Notes: generated by a model from the letters alone, not told the origin. 64,000 bases of DNA from UBA7985 sp038141425 (GCA_038141425.1 JAYQIC010000010.1:62001-126000); one strand, 5' to 3'. Shown: positions 16,264 through 26,346, counted from the first letter of the stretch. Numbers and translations are program-made.

Positions 16264-18209
16264 ATGACCGAAACCCCACCATCCAATGCAGCTGGCTTTC
16301 GCACGCCTGAGCCCATCCGTGATCAGGTGCAGCTTGATCGTGGGTCTTCTTTTGCCGCGGAACTGAAGCGCGACCGCAACCACCGTGAGCGTGCGCGGAC
16401 GGTCCAGCCGTTGCGACGGCTGATCCCCTTCATCTTGCGCTATCCGGGCATAATCCTCGGGTTTTTGTTCTTTCTGGTGACCTCCGCTGCCTTAACCCTC
16501 ATGCTCCCCGGGGCCTTCCGCCTCGTGGTCGATTGCGGCTTCAGCGGCGCAGCGACCTCGGCGGCCTGTGAGGCCTTTCCGATCGAAGGCAACCTCAGCA
16601 TCTACTTCATCGTTGGCATCATTGGCGCGCTGCTGCTTGGTCTGACCAGCGCGATGCGGTTCTTCTTCATCAGTCTGCTGGGCGAGCGCGTCGTCGCGGA
16701 CCTTCGCGCCAAGGTCTACGACCACCTGCTGTCGCTCAGCCCCGGTTACTACGCCACCACCCGGACCGGCGAAGTTCTCTCCCGGCTGACCACCGACACC
16801 ACGCTGATCCAGACCGTGGTTGGCTCGTCAATCTCCGTCGCTGTCCGTACCGTGGCCACCACCTCTGGCGCGCTGGTGCTGATGTTCATCACCAGCTGGC
16901 AGCTGGCCCTGCTCATGATCTTCGTCGCGCCAGTGATCATCCTGCCCATGGTCCTGTTCGGTCGCCGGGTGCAGCGGCTTTCGCGCTCTGGACAGGACGC
17001 GCTGGCCGAGGCTTCAGCACGGGCCAGCGAGAGCCTGCGCGCCATCGACACGGTGCAGGCTTTCACCCGCGAGCCCGAAGAGCGCCTGCGCTTCCGTGAG
17101 GCGGTGGAAAACACCTTCCACGTCGCCCTGCGGCGGATCCGGGTGCGGTCGATCCTGACCGCCTCACTGTTCTCGTTCGTGCTGGCGGGGCTGATCGGGG
17201 TGCTGTGGTACGGCGCCATTCAGGTGCAGGCCGGGACAATCACCCCGGGCACCATGATCCAGTTCGTCATGTACGCCTTTATCGCCGTTTCCGGCGTCGG
17301 CCTGCTCACCGAAACCTACGCCGAGGTCATGCGCGCGGCCGGCGCCACCGAGCGGCTGATGGAGATCCTGTCGGCAAACTCAGACATCAAGCCGCCTGCG
17401 AAGCCGGTCAGCCTGCCCCAGCCGGTGACGGGCGCCATCGCGTTGGACAACGTCGCCTTTGCCTACCCCAGCCGACCGGATCAGCGCGCCCTGCGTGGGC
17501 TGGATCTGAAAGTTGAGCCCGGTCAGACCGTCGCCCTTGTCGGTCCTTCAGGCGCCGGTAAGTCCACCATCTTCCAGCTGCTGCTCCGGTTCTATGATCC
17601 CCAGTCTGGCGGGGTCCGGGTCGAGGGCGTCGACGTGAGGGAGCTTGACCCGACCGAGCTGCGCCAAAACCTGTCGATCGTGCAGCAGAACGCACCGTTG
17701 TTCGCGGGCAGCGCGCTGAACAACATACGCTTCGGCAACCCGTCGGCCAGCCGCGAGCAGGTCATCGCCGCAGCCCGGGCCGCCGAGGCCCACAACTTTA
17801 TTCTGGCACTGCCGCAAGGCTACGACACCGATCTGGGCGAGAATGCCGGCACCCTGTCTGGTGGACAACGCCAGCGCCTCGCTATCGCCCGTGCCATCCT
17901 GCGGCAGGCGCCGATCCTGCTGCTCGACGAGGCAACCAGCGCGCTGGATTCCGAGAGCGAACGCGCCGTTCAGCTGGCTTTCGAAGCGTTGGCCGAAGAC
18001 CGAACCACGCTGGTGATCGCCCACCGGCTGGCGACCGTGCTCAAGGCCGACTCAATCGTCGTGCTCGAAGACGGCCGGGTCGTGGATCAGGGAACGCACG
18101 AAGAACTGCTGTCGCGTGACGGCCTCTACGCCCGCCTCGTGGCGCTGCAGTTCGGCGCTGAGACCGACGATGCGGCTGGGGCAGCACCCCCGAAAGCAGC
18201 GCTTCCTAA
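16264..18209 (+). CDS. ABC exporter, fused permease and ATPase
   Basis: A half-transporter of about 648 residues with six membrane helices (about 55-330) and a nucleotide-binding domain. Walker A is VGPSGAGKS, the signature is LSGGQRQRL, Walker B is ILLLDEATS and the switch His is in VIAHRL. It resembles the lipid/drug exporter branch (MsbA/BmrA-like). Read literally, the frame runs on to 18474 into the next gene. One extra C in the run at 18186-18190 gives the natural ending PPESSAS and a stop at 18207-18209, 57 bases before the AbrB-like gene; I used that end. Start ATG 16264 has GAGGC upstream. The substrate cannot be told from sequence. Confidence 0.9.
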
Positions 18210-18266
18210 TCAAGACCCGCGAAAACCGCGCTTGCCATCGGCAAACCAGCAGCGGAAAGTGCGATC

Positions 18267-19376
18267 ATGCCCCCCGCCCTTCGCCCTCTCATCGTCACGC
18301 TGGCTGCCTTTGCCCTGGCCCTTATGGGTGGCGGCGTGGCGAAGCTCGCAGGCATCCCTGCGCCCTGGCTGCTGGGGGCCGTTATTGGCTCGTTGCTGCT
18401 GGGCGCCGTCCGTCGGCGCCCGAACTTCCCCGAACCCGTACGGTGGCTGGCTTTCATCATGCTTGGCTACCTGATCGGCTCCACGGCCAGCGCCACGTTT
18501 CTGGGCAGTCTTTCATTGTGGCTGCCGTCGCTGGTGGTGATGGCCGTGCTGATCCCGGTGGTGACCTTCGTGTCGGCCGCGGTGCTGCTGCGTCTCAGCG
18601 ACCTCAGCGCCGAGGAAGCCGTTCTGTGCTCGCTTCCCGGGGCCCTGCCCTTCGCCATTGCCGCAAGCGAAGATCTGGGCCTACGCAGCGAGGTCGTTGC
18701 CATGTACCAGAGCCTGCGCTTGCTCAGTCTGACGCTCATCCTGCCCTTTGTCGTGATGCTGATACCGCAGGAAGCCCTCACCCAAACGGCCGCTGCCCCG
18801 CTTGATACCGGTGTTACGGGGCTGTTTTCCTGGGTGCTGCGCATACCGCCAGCGATCCTGATCCCCCTGTCGCTGCTCGTGGGCGCAGGCTGTGGCGGTC
18901 TTGCAGCATTGGCCCGGATCCCCGGCGCGCTGTTCATCGGCCCCATGGCCGGAATTTCCGTGCTCAAGATCATCGGCGTGCCGCTGCCGAACCTGCCTGA
19001 GCTGGTGCTGATCGTCTCACAGGCGGCGCTGGGCTGGCTCATGGGGACACGCTTTGACGCCATACCGATGCGCCGCTTCGCCAGCCTCGCGCTGGCGTGT
19101 TTTTGCGGACTTGCCGCGGGGGTCGCGGTAGTCATTGGCGCTGGTCTGGTGCTGATCTCTCTGACAAGCCTGCCTGCCCGGGAATTGGTGCTGGCACTGG
19201 CCCCGGGCGCCATTGAGACCACGACCGCAATCGCGCTGGACCGGGATCTTGACGCGCTGTTTGTCTCAACCCATCAGATTGCGCGGATGCTGATTATTCC
19301 GCTGATGGCGCTGAGCCTGCTGGCAGCCGGGCGTGCGCTGTTCAAGCGCCGTCGAGCAGGTGCCGAAGACCGCTGA
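18267..19376 (+). CDS. AbrB-family (DUF-type) membrane protein
   Basis: A 369-residue, highly hydrophobic protein with about ten membrane helices in two repeated halves (GIPAPWLLGAVIGSLLLG in the first, RIPGALFIGPMAGISVL in the second), typical of the AbrB/ammonia-monooxygenase-named family. Despite the old name these proteins are not monooxygenase subunits; a transport role is assumed. The C-terminal half shows LALAPGAIETTTAIALDRDL, a conserved family element. The gene is intact. Its last 35 bases overlap the 3' end of the convergent TIGR01244 gene. Confidence 0.9.
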   Translation: MPPALRPLIVTLAAFALALMGGGVAKLAGIPAPWLLGAVIGSLLLGAVRRRPNFPEPVRWLAFIMLGYLIGSTASATFLGSLSLWLPSLVVMAVLIPVVTFVSAAVLLRLSDLSAEEAVLCSLPGALPFAIAASEDLGLRSEVVAMYQSLRLLSLTLILPFVVMLIPQEALTQTAAAPLDTGVTGLFSWVLRIPPAILIPLSLLVGAGCGGLAALARIPGALFIGPMAGISVLKIIGVPLPNLPELVLIVSQAALGWLMGTRFDAIPMRRFASLALACFCGLAAGVAVVIGAGLVLISLTSLPARELVLALAPGAIETTTAIALDRDLDALFVSTHQIARMLIIPLMALSLLAAGRALFKRRRAGAEDR

Positions 19377-19773
19377 TGTCATAGCCCGCATCGGCCGCAG
19401 CAGCGATGATCTGATCACCGGTGAGTTTTCCCGGCCCCTCCGGGGTCTGCGTCTGAGCCAGCGCCCACAGCATGGTTGAGCGCATGCCACTGCCGCAATA
19501 GGCCAGCACCGGCCCCGGGAGTTCGGCCAGCGCTGCAGCTGTCTGTTCAATATGGGCCGGGCTAAGCTGCCCCATGACCAGCGGAATGGCGCGGAACCCA
19601 AGCCCGAGCGCCGACGCTGCCTCAGACATCTGAGCTGCATCGGGCTGGCCGAACTGCTCACCGTCGGGCCGATTGCAAATAACCGAACGCACGCCCTGCG
19701 CGGCGAGTTTCTCCAAATCGTCCTGGCCGATCTGGCCGGAGACGAAGACGCCCTCAGTCAGCTTTCTCATGTG
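19342..19773 (-). CDS. TIGR01244-family beta-lactamase-hydrolase-like phosphatase domain protein
   Basis: A 143-residue cysteine-phosphatase-fold protein. The signature loop is YCGSGMRS, with the catalytic Cys and the Arg five positions on, preceded by VRSVICNRPDGEQFGQP. Family members are often named sulfur transferases and occur alone or fused to metallo-beta-lactamase domains acting on persulfides; the substrate here is unknown. I chose ATG 19773 (MRKLTEGVFVSGQI) because AGGAGG lies nine bases upstream; ATG 19779 would be too close to it. It overlaps the end of the convergent AbrB-like gene by 35 bases. Confidence 0.87.
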   Translation of the reverse strand, partial: HMRKLTEGVFVSGQIGQDDLEKLAAQGVRSVICNRPDGEQFGQPDAAQMSEAASALGLGFRAIPLVMGQLSPAHIEQTAAALAELPGPVLAYCGSGMRSTMLWALAQTQTPEGPGKLTGDQIIAAAADAGYDISGLRHLLDGA

Positions 19774-19933
19774 CATGGCCCTCCTTACCCATTCGTCCCA
19801 TCGTTCAACCATTGGGCTTTCGAACACTAGGCCCTAAATCGACGCACACCGCACGCATTCCGACTTACGCATATTTCGTAAAACTACATTAGCAACAAAT
19901 GGTTAAGCAGGGACATTGCCGGTTGGTTACCGC

Positions 19934-20845
19934 TCAGAGCTCAAGCCCCATTTCGCGGAACCGCTCCGGATCGTTGAGCCAGTTCTCGCGCACTTTTACG
20001 AACAGGAACAGGTGTACTTTCCGGTCAAACAACACTTCCAAATCGCGCCGCGATTCAGAACCTACCTGCCGGATGCGGCTGCCGCCCTTGCCCAGCACCA
20101 TAGCCTTGTGACTGTCCCGGGTGACGTAGATTACCTGATTGATCTTGAGGTCGCCCTTGGCCTGGACTTCGAAGGCTTCGGTTTCAACCGTGAGATTGTA
20201 GGGCAGTTCCTGATGGAGTTGCAGAAACAGCTTCTCCCGGGTTGCCTCTGCCGCCAGCATGCGGCTGGGCAGGTCGGAGATCTGGTCCTCAGGATACAGC
20301 CACGGTCCATCTGGAAGCCGGTCGAGCACGGCCTGCCGCAGATCATCGACCCCATCCCCGGTCAGCGCCGAAACCATGAAAGTCTCCTGAACCTCCAACC
20401 GTTCGTTCACCGCAGCGGCGATAGCGAGCATGGTCTCGTGGCGCGCGCCATCGACTTTGTTGAGCGCGAGCATGGGCCGCGCGCCTTGCTGCTCCAGCTG
20501 CTCGATCACCGCGCGGTCGTCGTCGGACAGCCCCTTTTTCGCGACATCAATAACCAGCATCAGCCGGTCTGTTTCGGCGGCCTGACGCCAGGCAGCATCG
20601 ACCATGGCCTTCTCCAGCCGTCGCTTGGCACCCCGGAAAATTCCGGGTGTATCGACGAAAATCGCCTGATCCCGGCCCTCGGCGAGGATGCCGGTCACCC
20701 GTGTCCGGGTGGTCTGGACCTTGGGTGATACGATCGAGACTTTGGCGCCGATCAGCTGATTGACCAGCGTCGACTTACCAGCATTTGGCGCGCCGATGAC
20801 GGCGATGAACCCGCAACGTGTCGGATTTTCAACAATATCAGTCAC
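19934..20845 (-). CDS. era: GTPase Era
   Basis: A 303-residue ribosome-assembly GTPase that binds the 3' end of 16S rRNA. The G motifs are GAPNAGKSTLVN (G1), the TTRTRV switch (G2), DTPG (G3) and NKVD (G4). The C-terminal KH domain has QVIYVTRDSHKAMVLGKGG. Length and layout match the family. The start at 20845 overlaps the stop of rnc by 8 bases, which is the usual rnc-era coupling in Alphaproteobacteria. The frame is intact. Confidence 0.98.
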   Translation of the reverse strand: MTDIVENPTRCGFIAVIGAPNAGKSTLVNQLIGAKVSIVSPKVQTTRTRVTGILAEGRDQAIFVDTPGIFRGAKRRLEKAMVDAAWRQAAETDRLMLVIDVAKKGLSDDDRAVIEQLEQQGARPMLALNKVDGARHETMLAIAAAVNERLEVQETFMVSALTGDGVDDLRQAVLDRLPDGPWLYPEDQISDLPSRMLAAEATREKLFLQLHQELPYNLTVETEAFEVQAKGDLKINQVIYVTRDSHKAMVLGKGGSRIRQVGSESRRDLEVLFDRKVHLFLFVKVRENWLNDPERFREMGLEL

Positions 20846-21581
20846 GGTTCAGCACTCGCTCGAGCAGGATGGCGGCGGCTTCACGCTCGGCAGCACGCTT
20901 GCTACCGGCTGTGGCAGTAACCGGGTGGAAGCCCTCAACCCGTACGCTGATTTCAAACTCCGGCTCGTGGCTGGGGCCGGACTGGCGTTCAAGCGTGTAG
21001 ACCGGCAGTGCCAGCGCCCGGCCCTGCGCCCATTCTTGCAGCGCCGTCTTCGGATCACGGGGTGGACGCTTTGCCGCCTCCAGCAGCGGCGACCAGTGCG
21101 CGTCGATAAAGGCCTTCACCGGCTCGAGACCGGCATCGAGGTAGAGCGCGGCGATCACGGCTTCGACCACGTCCGCCAGCAGCGACTCTTTCTGCTGCCC
21201 GCCGCCATCCAGCTCACCCTTGGACATGCGGATCATCGGCCCGATATTCAGCTTCACGGCAACTTCGGCGAGGGTCTCCCGCCGCACCAGCTCCGTGTGC
21301 CGTTTGGCCAGATCGCCTTCGCGCTCATCGGGGAAACGGCTGTAGAGCATTTCCGACACCACCAGCCCGAGCACCCGATCACCGACGAATTCCAGCCGTT
21401 CGTAGGACTCAGGCGCTTGCCGCCGACCCTCTGGCGTGGTTCGCATCGACGAGTGGGTCAGTGCCGCAATGGCGTATTCAGGCGCGGAAAACCTATGTCC
21501 GAGCGCTGCCTCCAGCGGGCCGAGATCAACCGCCTCCCGGCCCCCGTCGTTGGCCTCAGACGAGCTGCTGCGCTTCGCCAT
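20838..21581 (-). CDS. rnc: Ribonuclease III
   Basis: A 247-residue double-strand-specific endoribonuclease for rRNA and mRNA processing. The catalytic domain carries ERLEFVGDRVLGL (signature; Glu and Asp ligands) and ADVVEAVIAALYLDAG. A double-stranded-RNA-binding domain follows, with ALQEWAQGRALALPVY and the closing AGSKRAAEREAAAILLE. The start at MAKRSSSSEA (21581) lies 17 bases after the lepB stop. A longer frame to 21653 would overlap lepB and has no family support. The order lepB-rnc-era is standard. Confidence 0.97.
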   Translation of the reverse strand: MAKRSSSSEANDGGREAVDLGPLEAALGHRFSAPEYAIAALTHSSMRTTPEGRRQAPESYERLEFVGDRVLGLVVSEMLYSRFPDEREGDLAKRHTELVRRETLAEVAVKLNIGPMIRMSKGELDGGGQQKESLLADVVEAVIAALYLDAGLEPVKAFIDAHWSPLLEAAKRPPRDPKTALQEWAQGRALALPVYTLERQSGPSHEPEFEISVRVEGFHPVTATAGSKRAAEREAAAILLERVLNRD

Positions 21582-21598
21582 GGATTCAGGCCGGCCGA

Positions 21599-22390
21599 TC
21601 AGCGGATGCCCTTGAGGAACCGACCCCAGCGGAAGGGATTGATGACGTTCCACTGGTTCTTCGCGCGTGAAGGGTTGTTGGGATAGCGCGGATCCATCTT
21701 CTGCTCGATGTTTAGTGAGAACAACACGAACTGAGCCCGCCCCATCAAATAGGTCCGATGCACTGGCCCCAGGGCCCCCGCACGGCTGTCTTTGGAGCTG
21801 TCGCGGTTATCGCCCATGAAAAACAGATGGTCTTCAGGCACCGTGTAGGGGCCAACGTTGTCAAAAAAGGCGGCCTCAACCTTGTCCCAGATCATATGGC
21901 TATGCGGCTCACCGTTCTGGCTGGGAAAGGTTTCTTCGTAGAAAAAGCCAAGCCGGTCGAGGTCGGCATTGGACTCGCCCGGGCCGATGTTGACCCGGTC
22001 CGCCGCCTCACCGTTGATGAAGAGCAGGCTGTTGCGGACCTCGATGGTGTCACCGGGCACACCCACCACGCGCTTGATCAGCTTGGTGCGGCGCGGGTCA
22101 CCCGGGTCGGCGAACACAACCACGTTGCCGCGCTTGGGCTCACGCCAGAACAGGCGGTCGTCGATCAGCGGGATGTCGAAAATCGACTGGCGGCCAAAGC
22201 CATAGGAGAACTTCGTCACGATGACATAGTCGCCGGTCTTCAGGGTCGGGTCCATGGACTCAGACGGGATCCGAAACGGCTCGAACACAAACGACCGCAC
22301 GACGAACACGATCACAACAACGGAGACAACCAGCTGTGCGTACTCGAGGATGACGTTCTTCTGCTTCCCCTCGGACTTCTCCTTGGCCAT
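21599..22390 (-). CDS. lepB: Signal peptidase I (copy 1)
   Basis: A 263-residue inner-membrane serine protease that removes signal peptides. One membrane helix (about 14-34) precedes the catalytic Ser in FRIPSESMDPTL; the catalytic Lys is in TKLIKRVVGVPGD, and the closing motif is FFMGDNRDSSKDSR. The start MAKEKSEGKQ at 22390 follows AGGAGAGG. This copy is directly upstream of rnc, the usual genomic place. A second, diverged copy lies immediately upstream. Confidence 0.96.
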   Translation of the reverse strand: MAKEKSEGKQKNVILEYAQLVVSVVVIVFVVRSFVFEPFRIPSESMDPTLKTGDYVIVTKFSYGFGRQSIFDIPLIDDRLFWREPKRGNVVVFADPGDPRRTKLIKRVVGVPGDTIEVRNSLLFINGEAADRVNIGPGESNADLDRLGFFYEETFPSQNGEPHSHMIWDKVEAAFFDNVGPYTVPEDHLFFMGDNRDSSKDSRAGALGPVHRTYLMGRAQFVLFSLNIEQKMDPRYPNNPSRAKNQWNVINPFRWGRFLKGIR

Positions 22391-22490
22391 GGGCCTCTCC
22401 TTGTGTGTTCTGAAACCGGGCTCGTGTGAGCCTTTGGGCGCAGACTTAATCACTTTCGGGACCCAAAGCAACGCGGGCGGTCCCCTGCGT

Positions 22491-23267
22491 TCAGATCAGC
22501 TTTACAAAGCGATCCCATCGGAAGGGGTTCCAATAGGCCCAGAAATACCCGTCTGTGGGGTGAGCCTGCACGTTCAGTGAAAACAGTACGGCCTCGGCAC
22601 GGCCGATCAGAAACCGATGGTGCACCACGCCAAGCTCGGCGTTGCTCCGGCTGTCAGAGGAATTATCACGGTTGTCACCGAGGAAAAAATAGGTTTCGGC
22701 GGGAACCGTGTAACGCCCGGTATTATCGAATACGGTCTGGGCGAAATTAATCACCTGATACTCGGCCAGAGTCGCCCCGCGGCGGTCGATCAACCGCTCC
22801 TCAAGGCGCTGCGCCTTGTCGACAGACAGCGACGTGTTGGTCGCCGCGCCCAGCAGCCGCTGGGGCATGGGCTCCCCATTCAGCCAAAGCTGGCCATCGA
22901 TCATCTGCACGGTGTCACCGGGCAGGCCAATAATGCGCTTGATCAGGTTCTTGTCGTCCCGGGGGTGCCTGAACACGGCCACGTCTCCGCGGCGCGGTTT
23001 GGCCCCCAGCAAACGGGTATCCGGCATGAATGGCAGGTCGACATCAATGGAGAAATCGCTGTAGCCGTAGCTGAACTTGGAGACGACCACCATGTCGCCG
23101 ACTTCGAGGGTCGGCAGCATTGATTCAGACGGGATCCGGAAGGGCTCGAACAGGAACCAGCGGATGCCGAAGAACACCAGCCCGGTCATCAGGATCAGCG
23201 TCACCCATTCGCGCAGGCGGCCCGGCTTTCGGGCTGGATCCGGGTTGTCGTGGTCAGCTGTTGCCAT
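22491..23267 (-). CDS. lepB: Signal peptidase I (copy 2)
   Basis: A 258-residue paralogue with the same catalytic plan: membrane helix at about 20-38, Ser in FRIPSESMLPTL, Lys in KNLIKRIIGLPGD and box E FFLGDNRDNSSDSR. It differs from copy 1 in the middle segment, where it has a longer insert around RLEERLIDRRGATLAEY. The start at 23267 (MATADHDNPD) follows AGAGGA; an earlier Met at 23336 is less likely. It is 100 bases upstream of copy 1 and downstream of acpS, so the pair arose by local duplication followed by divergence. Confidence 0.95.
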   Translation of the reverse strand: MATADHDNPDPARKPGRLREWVTLILMTGLVFFGIRWFLFEPFRIPSESMLPTLEVGDMVVVSKFSYGYSDFSIDVDLPFMPDTRLLGAKPRRGDVAVFRHPRDDKNLIKRIIGLPGDTVQMIDGQLWLNGEPMPQRLLGAATNTSLSVDKAQRLEERLIDRRGATLAEYQVINFAQTVFDNTGRYTVPAETYFFLGDNRDNSSDSRSNAELGVVHHRFLIGRAEAVLFSLNVQAHPTDGYFWAYWNPFRWDRFVKLI

Positions 23268-23361
23268 GGGGTCCTCTGCTGGTCGCACGGGCCTGCGAGA
23301 GGCAACCAGTGCGGCGGGTGCGATGATCTTCGACACCTGAAGTTTAGCCGTGCCTAGCTAA

Positions 23362-23821
23362 TCACCCGCCGATGTGGGGGCAATTGCATGGGCGCGGGGA
23401 CCGTTCTCCCGCCCGGCTTCTGTTGCAAAAAAGGACGACATAGGCTGTGGCATAGGGCGGCTCATCCGACATGGACCAATCGGCAACCACGTCCTCACCG
23501 GGGCGCAGCATCGCATCGATGCGCCGGCGCGCGCCGCCCTCAAAGGTCAGTCTTGGCTTGAAAACCCTGTCCCGGCGCCGGACGTGCCAGCCCGACATCA
23601 CGCCAGCCGACCCCATAGCGAAAGCCGGTACCCAGCGCCTTCACCGCCGCCTCCTTCAGCGCATAGTGCCGCGCGACCGCAGCCGCAAAGTCGTGCCGAC
23701 GCTCGCAGTATGCACGCTCACCGGGGCGCAAAATCCGCTCGATAAAGCGCTCACCCATTCGGTCGAGAACGGCCTCGATCCGCCGGATGTCCACGATGTC
23801 ATTGCCTACGCCGATCAGCAT
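23362..23821 (-). CDS. acpS: Holo-[acyl-carrier-protein] synthase AcpS, frameshifted
   Basis: Transfers 4'-phosphopantetheine from CoA to apo-ACP. The N-terminus MLIGVGNDIVDIRRIEAVLD carries the metal Asp; the second motif is YALKEAAVKALGTG with its catalytic Glu. Near 23600 the frame changes from GWRDVG to the frame giving LTFEGGARRRIDAML and ATAYVVLF. A total of about 153 residues is slightly longer than usual, owing to a Cys-containing tail (RPCNCPHIGG) that may reflect a further frame error. It heads the acpS-lepB-lepB-rnc-era block. The longer frame reaching 24760 is antisense to azlC and is not part of this gene. Confidence 0.9.
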
Positions 23822-23926
23822 GCCTGAAAATTCCGTTTTCCCTGTCTTGACCCTGAGCCCGCCTTCGGTGAAGAAGCCGGGCGCGCGCTCCTGTCCTGAT
23901 ACGCGCAAGCGAGACGAAAGAGAACC

Positions 23927-24619
23927 GTGTTCCCAACCCTGCGCCAGGCCGTGCCGATCGCGCTGCCCGTCATGATTGGCTACTTCACCGTTGGTGGCAC
24001 CTTTGGCCTGACCGCGGCGGAGGCTGGTTTCGGGTGGTTCTGGCCGGTGATCATTTCGCTGATCCAGTTCGCCGGTGCTGCCCAGTTCCTGATCGTCGCC
24101 ATGGTCTCTCAGGGGGCGGGCTTCATCGATACGGCGGCTGTCGTCTTCCTGCTCAACCTGCGCCACATGTTCTATGGCCTGCCCTTCCTCGCCCACCGGC
24201 CGGAACACCCGCTCGCCCGCCTGCTGATGATCTTCTGGCTCAGCGATGAGACCTACAGCCTGCTGACAAGTCGAAAGCCTGCCGACCCGCCCCGAGTGCA
24301 GGTGACGGTGGCTGGGCTGAACTACGTTAGCTGGGCCACAGGCACGCTGGTGGGCAGCACGGCCGGGCAGCTGCTCCCATTGTCGGTCGATAGCTTTTCG
24401 TTCGCGCTCTGGGCCCTGTTCGCCATCCTCCTGACCGAGCAACTGCGGGCGAACCGTAGTTTTGTGCCCGTGATCGCGGGCTTCGTCGGTGTAGCGGTGC
24501 TGGCGCCGCTCAAGGTCGATTTTGGGCTGGGCATGTTCATTTCCGGGATCGCAGCAACAGCAACGATCCTCGGCTGGCACTGGTTGCTGACCATCCGGCA
24601 GCGCGGGATGGGAGGCTGA
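23927..24619 (+). CDS. azlC: AzlC-family branched-chain amino acid exporter, large subunit
   Basis: A 230-residue membrane protein with about six helices. The typical N-terminus is PIALPVMIGYFTVGGTFGLT, followed by SLIQFAGAAQFLIVAM and NLRHMFYGLPF. AzlC works with the small AzlD protein to export branched-chain amino acids or analogues; the substrate here is not known. The start is GTG 23927. It is followed after 1 base by azlD. It is divergent from acpS. Confidence 0.92.
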   Translation: MFPTLRQAVPIALPVMIGYFTVGGTFGLTAAEAGFGWFWPVIISLIQFAGAAQFLIVAMVSQGAGFIDTAAVVFLLNLRHMFYGLPFLAHRPEHPLARLLMIFWLSDETYSLLTSRKPADPPRVQVTVAGLNYVSWATGTLVGSTAGQLLPLSVDSFSFALWALFAILLTEQLRANRSFVPVIAGFVGVAVLAPLKVDFGLGMFISGIAATATILGWHWLLTIRQRGMGG

Positions 24620-24620
24620 G

Positions 24621-25002
24621 ATGGAGGCAAGTGTGATGAGCGACGCGCTCGGGCCGGGCTTCCTGCTGCTGCTGATCGTCGGCGCGTTTGGTGTCTTTCT
24701 GCAGCGTGGCGCGTCGTTCTTCCTGCCGCGAAGGGCGCTGGACTGGCCCGCCATGGGCACGCTGAACCGGCTGCTGCCCGGTGCGCTGATCCTGCTGTTC
24801 TTTCTGGTGTCGTGGCGAACCTCAGCGGCTGAGGGGACGCCTTGAATGGCGGCCTTGGACGGCTGAGCTGCTGATCCTGCTGGCGGCTGCCGCCCTGCAT
24901 CTGGCCTTCAGACGGGTTCTGCTGACCATCGTCTGTGCCGTCGCACTCCACGTCCTCGTATTCGCCTACGTACTCGGTCTGATTGTCGGTGGCGCGATGT
25001 GA
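24621..25002 (+). CDS. azlD: AzlD-family transporter, small subunit, frameshifted
   Basis: The small partner of AzlC, about 126 residues with four hydrophobic segments. The first part contains FLLLLIVGAFGVFLQRGASF and the RLLPGALILLFFLVSW element. The frame stops prematurely at 24845; the next frame continues with WTAELLILLAAAALHLAFRR and a last helix to a stop at 25000-25002. One indel near 24840 explains it. Its end nearly meets the convergent GPH symporter. Confidence 0.82.
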
Positions 25003-26346
25003 AATCGCGCTGTTTTCATGCCGCGCAATGATCAGCAGGGAGAGCAGGAACACCCCGGCTGGCAAAAGCGATGAACAGAGCCGGATCATCAGGATCGCCG
25101 GCTCGGTCTGCTCAGGGAAGATCTGCACACCGTCCTGATAATAGGCCTGCTGATAACCGGCGAGGCTGAGCAAGGCGCCAAACACCAACGGCCCGAATGC
25201 AATGCCCATCTTCTGCTGGGTGGTGAACCAACCATTGAAGGCCCCTTCCAGCGAAAGGCCGGTGCGCGCCTGCCCGTCCGTGACGCTGTCGGGGATCATC
25301 GACCACGGATAAACCTGATAACCGCCGAAGAACCAGCCTACCAGCGCCATGATCGGGTACAGGAACGCGATCGACCCCGCGCTGAGCAGAAACACGCAGG
25401 ACACAACCAGCGACAGCCCAATCATCGAGATAATGTAGCCGCGTTTTTTCCCAATCCTGCCGCCCAGCCACGTCCAGAATGGCATGGATGCCATGGTGGA
25501 AATAACGAAGATCCCGAAGAACACGGCGTTGTCGGAGACCGGGTCCTCCCGCTGGAAATGATACTTCAGCACGAACAGCAGGTTAGACGTGACCACGGTC
25601 AGAGATGAGACCTGCAGGAAGTAGGTCCCGAGCAGCAGGCGGAATGACCGGGTGCCGAACACCGCCCGCGCCTGCTCCCACACTGCTGGCACGTGTTCGG
25701 CCAGCTTTTTCGGCGCATTGCGCATCATCAGGACGCCAATGATCACCGGCAGCGAGAACAGCGGGATCAGGATGATGGTCGCCACCCGGAAGCCGGCCGG
25801 ATCGACAGCGTTCTCTGAAAACAGGCTGACAATGATCGGCACGGCCCCGCCGCCGATAAACATGCCAATCGAGCCGACGCCCCAGCGCCACGCGGTGATG
25901 CTCGTCCGTTCGTTATAGTCCTCGCTCATCTCCGCGGTCATGGCACCCCCGGGGACGGAAATCAGCGTCAGGGCCAGATAGGTCGCCATGGTGAAGACCA
26001 TGAAATACAGCGCCGAAGGCACCCAGCTGTCCATATCCACGAATGGCGCGAAGAACATCAGCGCCACCGTCGGCCCCAGCAGGATCCCGCCAGCGAGCAT
26101 GAACGGACGACGACGCCCCATCCGCGACTGGGTCCGGTCCGACCAGTTGCCGATCAGCGGGTCGGTGATGACGTCGAATGTCTTGGCGAGGAAGAACAGC
26201 AGCCCGGCGTAGACCGGCGGCACGCCCAGTGCTTCGGTCATGTAGAACAGGAAGTAGAACGAGGCGAAGACAATGAGCGAGTTGGTACCGATTTCAACGA
26301 TTCCATAGCCGGTCTTTACGACCCGGCTGACCCTGACGTGTTCCAC
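25003..26346 (-). CDS. GPH-family sugar:cation symporter (MelB-like)
   Basis: A 12-helix symporter of about 450 residues of the glycoside-pentoside-hexuronide family. Diagnostic features are FASFYFLFYMTEAL, DVITDPLIGNWSDRTQSRMG (helix II cation-site Asp residues and the loop 2-3 motif) and GYQVYPWSMIPD. The GTG start at 26346 has GGGAGG upstream; the frame is open further upstream without homology. At the 3' end the frame runs on through azlD and azlC antisense, so the true stop was probably lost to an indel near 25010; the end coordinate is approximate. It is divergent from the MelR-like regulator and close to melA, pointing to uptake of melibiose or another alpha-galactoside. Confidence 0.88.

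Noticed and set aside
18210..18474. C-terminal extension of the ABC exporter into the next gene
   Set aside because: The tail overlaps the AbrB-like coding region in another frame; one base added at a C run restores a natural stop.
23822..24760. A long minus-strand extension upstream of acpS
   Set aside because: AcpS homology begins exactly at MLIGVGND. The rest is antisense to azlC and lacks any conserved motif.
24322..25002. A 230-residue C-terminal extension of the GPH symporter
   Set aside because: It reads antisense through azlD and azlC, is low-complexity and not hydrophobic; a lost stop by frameshift explains it better.
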